DNA from: a virus
DNA length: 39,592 nt
Virus record (IMG/VR): IMGVR_UViG_3300046454_000439
Coordinates: 1 to 39,592 of that record
Reading direction: 5' to 3' (one strand)
Position numbers and translations under genes: made by a program. The stretch's first letter is position 1; each line of letters begins with the position of its first letter. Below the pieces are notes generated by a model. It was not told the origin of the DNA. It saw nothing but the letters and a program-made list of their open reading frames with translations, and searched no databases. Of the stretch, positions 21,596 through 27,890 are shown piece by piece.

Positions 21596-22023
21596 TCGAG
21601 GAGCCTCTGACCGACGAGGATTGGGGGCCGGCGATGCAAAAGCTGGTGGACGATTACAACATCCAGCGTGCCCAGGCCGCAGCGAGGATGGCGCGTGATC
21701 CCTTTCTCATTGCCCGCAAGAACAATGAGCGACTGAGGGAGTTTCGTGCGGCCGAGGCCGCCAAGCGTCAGCAGGATGAATATCGCCGCCGCTGGGAAGC
21801 GGCGCAAAAAACCAAGGCGGAACGAGCCGAGATTTATGCCGAGCGCAGAGCCGTCGCCGCGATGTTCTCCAATCCGCGGGTGCGGCGCGCGATGGCGCTG
21901 ACGCTGCATCTCCAGGGCAAATCACACCGAGAGATCGGCGATGTCGTTGGATGCGGCAGCGATCGCGTGCGCGGATTAATCGCCACCGCGCAGCGTGAGC
22001 AGAGGCGCTGGCGCAAGATGTAG
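21592..22023 (+). CDS. Coiled-coil protein with C-terminal HTH
   Basis: 143 residues from GTG 21592 (GTGA with the portal stop). A long charged helix (LRSFRA-type, FRAAEAAKRQQDEYRRRWEA) leads to a C-terminal helix-turn-helix like those of sigma and LuxR regulators: ALTLHLQGKSHREIGDVVGC, then GSDRVRGLIATAQREQ. A DNA-binding protein inside the head operon could be a late regulator or an unusual small terminase subunit. Directly downstream are the palindromic repeats at 22062-22133. Confidence 0.65.
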   Translation: MIEEPLTDEDWGPAMQKLVDDYNIQRAQAAARMARDPFLIARKNNERLREFRAAEAAKRQQDEYRRRWEAAQKTKAERAEIYAERRAVAAMFSNPRVRRAMALTLHLQGKSHREIGDVVGCGSDRVRGLIATAQREQRRWRKM

Positions 22024-22061
22024 CTTGACGCACACTAGGGGTTGTGTCTTACCCTGATGCA

Positions 22062-22133
22062 CCGAGTTGCGGGCCGTAACCCGCACGCGCGCACGGCGAC
22101 AAGGTGCGTTCCGAGTTGCGGGCCGTAACCCGC
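22062..22133 (+). repeat. Two 23-bp direct repeats, each a palindrome
   Basis: 22062-22084 and 22111-22133 are identical 23-bp copies, 49 bp apart. Each holds GCGGG-CCGTAA-CCCGC, a 5-bp stem with 6-base loop. They fill the 122-bp gap before the scaffold gene, just downstream of the HTH gene. They could be protein-binding sites, RNA hairpins in the capsid transcript, or weak terminators. Confidence 0.9.
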
Positions 22134-22145
22134 TGGGGAGCAGCA

Positions 22146-22955
22146 ATGTCCGATATACCGAACCCGCCGCCTGGCGGGGAGGAGCCCGATCTTGAAATCG
22201 AAGATGATGTCGAAATCGGTTCACCCGGCGAAGGGGAAGATACCGGCGAAGATGGGGAAGGCCCCGGTGGTGAAGCCGGTGAGGCGGGGGAAAGCGCCGG
22301 GGATGAAGGCGAAGTAGAGCCGGAACCACGGCCCAGGCAAGGCCGCAAATCCGAAGCGCAGCGGTGGCGCGACCGCGCCGAGCGGGCGGAACGGGAAGCG
22401 GCGGAAGCCAGGGGTTACCGGCAGGCGACGGAGCAGTTCGGGGCGTACCGGCAACCGCAAGGCCCGAGCCCCGCGGAGTTGGAGAGGCAGCAGCAGCAGG
22501 AGGCGGAACGCCTCTCGATGTTGTCGCCGCAAGAAGTCAGCGCCTACTACTACAACAAGGGGCGCCAGGAATTACAGCAGACGCTGCTGATGCAGCAGCT
22601 GCAAACCGAGGACCGGATTGACAAACGAGACTTCGATCAACAGGCCAGAAGCTCCCGCGTCCACGGGCAATACAAGGATGCGGTTGAGCGCGAGCTTGTT
22701 CAGGAGCGGAACCGCGGCAATCTCCGCGTCACCCGCGAAGACATTCTTCACCGGCTCGTCGGGCGCGATGCGGTTGACCGGGCGGCTCGTGCCGCGCCGG
22801 CGCAACGCCGCGCCGCGCAAAGCCGCGTGGCAAGCCAGCAGACCAGACCGACCGGAGCGCGGGGAGACGGGGCAGCGGGGGCGCGGGGGAAGCCGGGCGA
22901 TCCCGCCTACGACGAAGCCCTCGCCATCGAAGGCATGCGCAAAGGGTATTTCTGA
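22146..22955 (+). CDS. Scaffolding-like protein
   Basis: 269 residues from ATG 22146, preceded by GGGGAG. The frame is open upstream across the repeats, but the repeats show that region is not coding. A very acidic N-terminus (15-60, Glu/Gly/Asp), then charged helices with Gln runs (SPAELERQQQQEAERLS, KGRQELQQTLLMQQLQ), and a basic C-terminus (RRAAQSRVASQQTRPTGARG). The position immediately before the capsid gene and the helical, charged make-up fit a scaffold. Confidence 0.75.
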   Translation: MSDIPNPPPGGEEPDLEIEDDVEIGSPGEGEDTGEDGEGPGGEAGEAGESAGDEGEVEPEPRPRQGRKSEAQRWRDRAERAEREAAEARGYRQATEQFGAYRQPQGPSPAELERQQQQEAERLSMLSPQEVSAYYYNKGRQELQQTLLMQQLQTEDRIDKRDFDQQARSSRVHGQYKDAVERELVQERNRGNLRVTREDILHRLVGRDAVDRAARAAPAQRRAAQSRVASQQTRPTGARGDGAAGARGKPGDPAYDEALAIEGMRKGYF

Positions 22956-22996
22956 GGCAGCGCCGGACGGCCGCTGCCCTTTGACGGAGGGGTAAT

Positions 22997-24343
22997 GTGG
23001 CCGTAACCGTGAATACCTCAAGCCAGTACGCTGGCGCAATCTCGCGGACCTTCGCGAGCAAGTCGCTCAAGAACGCGCAGCGTTTCATCGTCCTGACGCA
23101 GTTCGCCGACAAGCGGACGATGGACCACGGCCACGGCGTCACGTGGACCGCCAATCGCTGGCCGTACCTCTCGCTGCCGACCGGCCCGGTCTCCGAAGGC
23201 GTGCCGCCGACGCCGCAGCAGATGACCTTCCAGCAGGTCACGGGTATCGCGCTGCAATGGGCCGGGCGCCTCGTCTTCACCGATGTCGCGATGATTACCG
23301 TGCCGGAAGACCTGCTCGCCAAGGGCAGCGATCTTCTCGGCCAGCAGATCATGCAGACCAAGGAGCGCAACGGCTTGAACGCGCTGAATGCCGCCACCCA
23401 GGTCAACTACGTGAACTCGCGCGGCGCTCGCGCTTCCCTGGTGGCCGGCGACAACCTCGATCCCACGACCGTCACCCGGACCTACACCAACCTGAAGCGC
23501 ATCGGCGCTCCGATGTGGAACGGGCCGGACGGCGAGACCATCAACCGCGATATGGACTACAACAAGCGCCAGGCCGACATGCCGATCGGCCGCGCCGCGC
23601 ATCTCGTCGCGATCGGCGATCCGCTGACCATGCAGGATTTCCGCAACTCGCCGCTGGTGGTGCAGACCTACAGCTATTCCGACCCCAACAAGCTCTACGT
23701 GAACGAGCACGGCTACTGGGGCGGCATGGTGTTCTGCGAAAGCAACATGATGCCGAACTGGGTCGGCGTCGCGGCGGTGCAGGGCGCGAACTCGACGGGC
23801 TCCCTGACGACCGCGACCTACACGGTCCAGGTCACGGGGTGGGACAACCAGAATTTCTACGAGAGCCGCATCTACCAGGTCTCGAACGATATCTCGGTCA
23901 CGACCGGCGGCATCGACGTGACCGTGCCCTCGACCGCCGGCTTCACCTATGCCGTCTACATCGGGACGGGCTCCGGCTCGGCTCCGATGAACTTGGGCCT
24001 GACGACTTCCGGCCCGTCTTCCGGCCCCTACTCGGGGCAGGCGATCCAGATCGCGCCGGGCACGACGGTCACGATCACCGGCGTCGGCCTCTACCAGATT
24101 CCGCCCGCCGCGCCCGCGACTGGCGTGACTGTGTTCCGCACCTATGTCTTCGGCAAGGAAGCATTCGCGACCCTGAAGCTGGAGAATATCCAGTGGAACC
24201 GGCTGTATGAGGCTGACAAGTCCGACCCTCACAACCAATTACGCGTGGTTGGGTGGAAATATTTTGAGGGGTGGGTCATCCTCAACCAGCAGTTTATGGC
24301 CGCAATGGAAAGCACCGCTTCCTCGACCGGCGCATTCGGCTGA
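22997..24343 (+). CDS. Major capsid protein, N4-gp56-like, with an inserted beta domain
   Basis: 448 residues from GTG 22997 with GGAGGGG before it. N-terminal arm, then DHGHGVTWTANRWPYLSLPT, EGVPPTPQQMTFQQVTGIAL and RLVFTDVAMITVPEDLLAKG, typical of N4-gp56-like HK97-fold capsids. Residues about 265-375 (Gly/Thr/Ser/Tyr-rich, DISVTTGGIDVTVPSTAGFT) break the fold and look like a surface Ig- or jelly-roll-like insertion. The C-terminus (KEAFATLKLENIQWNRLYEA) returns to the core. Only one cysteine. Confidence 0.85.
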   Translation: MAVTVNTSSQYAGAISRTFASKSLKNAQRFIVLTQFADKRTMDHGHGVTWTANRWPYLSLPTGPVSEGVPPTPQQMTFQQVTGIALQWAGRLVFTDVAMITVPEDLLAKGSDLLGQQIMQTKERNGLNALNAATQVNYVNSRGARASLVAGDNLDPTTVTRTYTNLKRIGAPMWNGPDGETINRDMDYNKRQADMPIGRAAHLVAIGDPLTMQDFRNSPLVVQTYSYSDPNKLYVNEHGYWGGMVFCESNMMPNWVGVAAVQGANSTGSLTTATYTVQVTGWDNQNFYESRIYQVSNDISVTTGGIDVTVPSTAGFTYAVYIGTGSGSAPMNLGLTTSGPSSGPYSGQAIQIAPGTTVTITGVGLYQIPPAAPATGVTVFRTYVFGKEAFATLKLENIQWNRLYEADKSDPHNQLRVVGWKYFEGWVILNQQFMAAMESTASSTGAFG

Positions 24344-24365
24344 TCTGACTTAGGAGAATAGTTCA

Positions 24366-24701
24366 ATGGCAGCCTACAGCAGTCCGATTGCGCTTCGGGT
24401 CAAGGTGCTGGTGAGGGTCGAGGCGGTCGGCGCGGGCACTGGCCCCTCCGGTCTCGGCGGCCTCAACGCCGACGACCCGAGCTACGGGCAGAGCCTGTCG
24501 CCGGGTGCGGCCCCGCTGGCGCAGACCATCTACTATCAGGACGCGGAGCCGGTGCCGGGCACCGCCGGGTCGATCACGCTCGCCAACATCAAGACGGCGC
24601 TCGACGCTGCCTCGACGACGTTCGCGGGGTCGAGCGGCACGCCGATCATCAACGCGACGCAACTCGCGACGATCAACGGCTGGTTCACAGGCTCGCCCTA
24701 G
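24366..24701 (+). CDS. Hypothetical virion protein
   Basis: 111 residues with GGAGA before ATG 24366. Small, Gly/Ala/Thr/Ser-rich and beta-like, with TIYYQDAEPVPGTAG and ITLANIKTALDAASTTFAGS. Its place directly after the capsid gene suggests a capsid-decorating or head-completion protein. Confidence 0.55.
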   Translation: MAAYSSPIALRVKVLVRVEAVGAGTGPSGLGGLNADDPSYGQSLSPGAAPLAQTIYYQDAEPVPGTAGSITLANIKTALDAASTTFAGSSGTPIINATQLATINGWFTGSP

Positions 24702-24714
24702 CTAGGAGGCCCCC

Positions 24715-25029
24715 GTGGCCACAAAGACTCTGGGCACAGCGACGACCTCATCGTTGACGGCTGTTGCCTTCTCGCAGACGCCGAGCATCCTGTCGGACGC
24801 GGACCTCGCGACGATCAGCTACGGCATTCTGGACGACCAGAACGTGGCGCACCCGCACGCGGTCCTTGAGGGGATCGGCGGGCTGGTGCGGGAGGGCCGT
24901 CTCTTTGTGCCGAACCGCGGCTCGCTGCTGATCCTGCCGGGCGACTATATCGCCATCGATTCGACGACCGGGTGGCCGATCCTGGTCTCGGCGGCGGCGG
25001 CTGCGGGAGCGAGCTGGGTTCACTCGTGA
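24715..25029 (+). CDS. Hypothetical virion protein (decoration candidate)
   Basis: 104 residues from GTG 24715 after GGAGG. Beta-rich with LSDADLATISYGILDDQN and RGSLLILPGDYIAIDSTTGW. The size and position suit a small capsid cement or decoration protein; no sequence proof. Confidence 0.55.
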   Translation: MATKTLGTATTSSLTAVAFSQTPSILSDADLATISYGILDDQNVAHPHAVLEGIGGLVREGRLFVPNRGSLLILPGDYIAIDSTTGWPILVSAAAAAGASWVHS

Positions 25030-25712
25030 CCAGGCAGGAACGGAAACGCGAGGAGTTCCGCGAACGCGCGGCCGCACTTCGCGAAAAGCAAGGGAAGCCT
25101 ATGACTGACGAGACCCCGGCCGCGCCGGCGCCGGAAGACGATGCCCCGGCGATGCAGATGGTTGAGCACGAGCAGCCCGAGGTCGAGCCGGAAGTGTTCG
25201 ACGACGAGCCGCGCGAGCCCGAGACCCCGTATGAAATGTATCTGGCCTCCCTGCCCGACGAGGCCCGGGAGCTACTGGACGAGAAGGATTTGCGCGCCGC
25301 CTTCGATGCGGCCGAGCGCGAGGCCAAGGAGGAACGCCGCCGGCAGCTTACGGTCAAGGCCAAGGACCGGGCCAAGCGGGCGGCGCGGAAGGCGGCCGGC
25401 CTCTTGACCCAGGAGGAAATCGAGGCCGAGGTTCTGGCCGAGCGCATGGACAAGATGGTGAAGATCACCATCCAGATGCCCTTTGTCGGCGACACCGGCG
25501 GCATCGCGTCCGACGCGATCACGCTTGACGGCGTGCGGTATTTCCACGGCCAGACCTACACCGTCCCCTACGGGCGGGCACTCTCCATTCGCTCGATCCT
25601 CTACACGCTGCACCAGCACGAGCTGGATTTCGAGGGCCGTGGCAGGCTCAACGGCTTGCGCCGGCAGCAGGCGTCGGGCGTCAATATCGTCGATTTCAGG
25701 AAGATTGCATGA
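25026..25712 (+). CDS. Hypothetical head protein
   Basis: 228 residues from GTG 25026 (GTGA), or 203 from ATG 25101, which has AGGGAAG upstream. An acidic, Pro-rich N-terminus, then a long charged helix (DAAEREAKEERRRQLTVKA, KDRAKRAARKAAG), and a compact C-terminal part with VRYFHGQTYTVPYGRALSIR. Not recognised. Confidence 0.65.
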   Translation: MTRQERKREEFRERAAALREKQGKPMTDETPAAPAPEDDAPAMQMVEHEQPEVEPEVFDDEPREPETPYEMYLASLPDEARELLDEKDLRAAFDAAEREAKEERRRQLTVKAKDRAKRAARKAAGLLTQEEIEAEVLAERMDKMVKITIQMPFVGDTGGIASDAITLDGVRYFHGQTYTVPYGRALSIRSILYTLHQHELDFEGRGRLNGLRRQQASGVNIVDFRKIA

Positions 25713-26230
25713 GCGACCCAGTTTACAGCGTGCCGGCCATTGCGGTGCCGGGTCTCAAGATCGCGTACCAAATCCAGATCGGCGAAGGCCAGGCCATCGC
25801 CTACGAGGCCGCCGTCGATAGCACGCTCGGCCGCCGCGACCTCGACGAATTGCTGGACCGCATCGGCGGCGCGGCCGAGCGGCGCAAGGCGATGTACGAT
25901 CTGCCGTTCCACAAGGCCCGGCTGGCGCAGAACCTGGAACTGCTGCCACGCCTCCAGCGTGAGCTTGCCGAGGCGCAGGCCAAAGCTGCTGCCGCGCAGG
26001 TGCAGAAGCGGGGCGAGCGGGTGCGAGAAGTGCCGATGACGCCGCAGGACATGACGGCCATTGGCCAGATCGCGAACCGCATCTCGGAAACGGAGAAGAC
26101 GATCGCCAACGACTATCTGCGCATCCCGTATCTGGGGGCGCTGATTGAAGGCCGGCCGCCGCCGGACCTGTTTCCTGAGCTGAAGCCCGAGCGTGAGCAC
26201 CGGCCGCCGCGGATCATGGCGGCGGAATGA
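25709..26230 (+). CDS. Hypothetical head or tail-connector protein
   Basis: 173 residues, ATGA with the previous gene. IAYQIQIGEGQAIAYEAAVD, then long Ala/Glu/Arg helices (LPRLQRELAEAQAKAAAAQV) and GQIANRISETEKTIANDYLR. Probably a coiled structural or chaperone protein. Not recognised. Confidence 0.6.
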   Translation: MSDPVYSVPAIAVPGLKIAYQIQIGEGQAIAYEAAVDSTLGRRDLDELLDRIGGAAERRKAMYDLPFHKARLAQNLELLPRLQRELAEAQAKAAAAQVQKRGERVREVPMTPQDMTAIGQIANRISETEKTIANDYLRIPYLGALIEGRPPPDLFPELKPEREHRPPRIMAAE

Positions 26231-26236
26231 CGGCCG

Positions 26237-27262
26237 GTGCTCACAGCCGCCGAGATTCTTGAGGAAGCCACCTACCGCGCCAAGGTGCCGGGCTACAGCC
26301 CCACCTTCGGCCTGCGGAACCTGAACGCCGTTCTCTCGGATATCTGCCAGCACTACGACTACGCGCTGGCCCGCGGCGTCTTTAATTTCAGCTTCAACCC
26401 GTCTCTGGTCTCGCTGTTTGGTTGTGGCCCGATCAAATTGCCGCTGGACTACCTACGCACGTCCGGGTCGTCCGGGGCAACGGGTGCCAGCAAGTCGGTC
26501 TGGTATAAATACCCGGCCCCGAATTTGGCGACGGGATACCAGGTGATAGAGCTGACCCCGGTTGACCTCGCAGAATTTGACCAGTTCCCGCAATTCGCCC
26601 AAGGACGGTCGCTGCCGAATTTGTGGGCGACCGACATGGGCGCGCCCCTGACCGACCGCATCGTGCTCTCGACCACGGGAGACGTGAACGGCACCGACGC
26701 CAGCCTCTACAACCTCGTCTCGATCACCGGCCTCGTGGTGGGCCAGTCCGTCGCCGGTCAGGGCATCGAGCCCGGCTCGACGATCCTCGCCATCAACACG
26801 ACCACGAATCAGGTTGATATCTCGCAGACGACAACCGGCGCCATCAACAGCGCCAGCCTGTTCTTCGGCATCGCGCCAGTCGCCTATGTCTATCTGCCGC
26901 CGCTCGACGCCTACCCAGCGACGTGCCGCTACCAGCGCCAGATGCCGCCCATCGTCAGCATGGCGCAGGTGCCGTGGTTCCCCGACGAGGGCTATCTGAT
27001 CTCGGAACTGGCGGGTCGGCTGTGCGAGATTTCAGACGACGCGCGCTCGGTCTCGCTGCACGCTATCGCCGACCAGAAGATGCGCAAGTACAGCGAGAAA
27101 GCTGACGACAAGACGAATCGCGCGCAGCAGGTCCAGCTCGACCCTCGCAACTTCGGAGGAGGCACCCCCTACGGCCGGGCTAGAAACACAAAATGGGCAG
27201 GCTGGCTGGTATTGTTAACAATTAGCCTGGGTAGTATACTTAGCGCTCCTGTTTTCGGGTAG
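26237..27262 (+). CDS. Head-tail adaptor-like protein; 3' end altered by the HNH insertion
   Basis: 341 residues from GTG 26237. The first 100 residues (AAEILEEATYRAKVPGYSPT, FNFSFNPSLV) and the last (VPWFPDEGYLISELAGRLCE) resemble P22 gp4 or T7 gp11-type adaptors. Residues about 150-210 hold one beta module, GLVVGQSVAGQGIEPGSTIL, that also recurs in the next tail protein. The C-terminal stretch after N-T-K-W-A-G-W is a hydrophobic tail (LVLLTISLGSILSAPVF) made from bases that also hold the HNH promoter. It is therefore probably not the original end. Confidence 0.65.
   Translation: MLTAAEILEEATYRAKVPGYSPTFGLRNLNAVLSDICQHYDYALARGVFNFSFNPSLVSLFGCGPIKLPLDYLRTSGSSGATGASKSVWYKYPAPNLATGYQVIELTPVDLAEFDQFPQFAQGRSLPNLWATDMGAPLTDRIVLSTTGDVNGTDASLYNLVSITGLVVGQSVAGQGIEPGSTILAINTTTNQVDISQTTTGAINSASLFFGIAPVAYVYLPPLDAYPATCRYQRQMPPIVSMAQVPWFPDEGYLISELAGRLCEISDDARSVSLHAIADQKMRKYSEKADDKTNRAQQVQLDPRNFGGGTPYGRARNTKWAGWLVLLTISLGSILSAPVFG
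27212..27240 (+). promoter_or_regulatory. Promoter of the HNH gene
   Basis: TTGTTA (27212-27217), 17-bp spacer, TATACT (27235-27240). Good match and spacing, AT-rich, inside the end of the adaptor frame. Predicted start near 27247. Confidence 0.65.
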
Positions 27263-27266
27263 GAGC
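27245..27266 (+). promoter_or_regulatory. Hairpin over the HNH ribosome-binding site
   Basis: GCTCCT (27245-27250) pairs with AGGAGC (27261-27266), 10-base loop. The right arm contains the AGGAG site. A transcript from upstream has the whole stem; one started at about 27247 lacks part of the left arm. Confidence 0.6.
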
Positions 27267-27272
27267 ATGATT

Positions 27273-27890
27273 GTGCCTAGCAGTAAAGACCCCGAGGTAA
27301 ATCGTCGGAAAGCTAGAGAATGGCGGCTTGCCAACCCGGACAGGCACCGGGAAGCCAATCGCGAGTGGGAGACCATGAAGCGCGCCACCGACCCGGCATG
27401 GCGCGAAAAAAAGAAAAAGCAGACCCGGGCAAACGCAGCCAAACGAAGGGCGGCCAAACCGGAGTTGGTTGCTGGCTATCAAAAGGAATGGTTTGCCAAA
27501 CACCCGGACTACAATCGGGCCAAGTTGGCCGAATCTTACAAGAACAGGCCAGCGCTCCATATGCTTTGGCGGGCCAAAAGCCGGGCCGCCAAATTAGGCG
27601 TTCCTTTTTCCATCACGGCAGATGACGTTGTTATCCCGGAGCTATGCCCGGTGCTTGGCGTTCCTATGGAACTTGGGGGCAAAACTGTAAGGAAAACATC
27701 GCCCTCTCTTGACCGGGTAATTCCCTCTCTTGGCTACGTCCCCGGCAATGTTAAGGTGATATCAAATTACGCCAACATTATTAAGCAGGGCCACTCGCTA
27801 GAGGATTTGAGACAAAGAGCCCAAGCCCTTAGAGGGCAATTGGCTGGCGTCGAGGCAGTTATCGCCTATCTCGAACGCGAGACGGGCTGA
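27273..27890 (+). CDS. HNH homing endonuclease
   Basis: 205 residues from GTG 27273, seven bases after AGGAG. An ATG at 27267 is in frame but only one base from the site. A basic N-terminus with DNA-binding helices is followed by the HNH core: CPVLGVPMEL, then SLDRVIPSLGYVPGNVKVIS and NYANIIKQ. This is the common free-standing phage HNH type. Its GC is clearly lower than its neighbours', and it stands between two virion genes, so it is a recent mobile insertion. Confidence 0.88.
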   Translation: MPSSKDPEVNRRKAREWRLANPDRHREANREWETMKRATDPAWREKKKKQTRANAAKRRAAKPELVAGYQKEWFAKHPDYNRAKLAESYKNRPALHMLWRAKSRAAKLGVPFSITADDVVIPELCPVLGVPMELGGKTVRKTSPSLDRVIPSLGYVPGNVKVISNYANIIKQGHSLEDLRQRAQALRGQLAGVEAVIAYLERETG

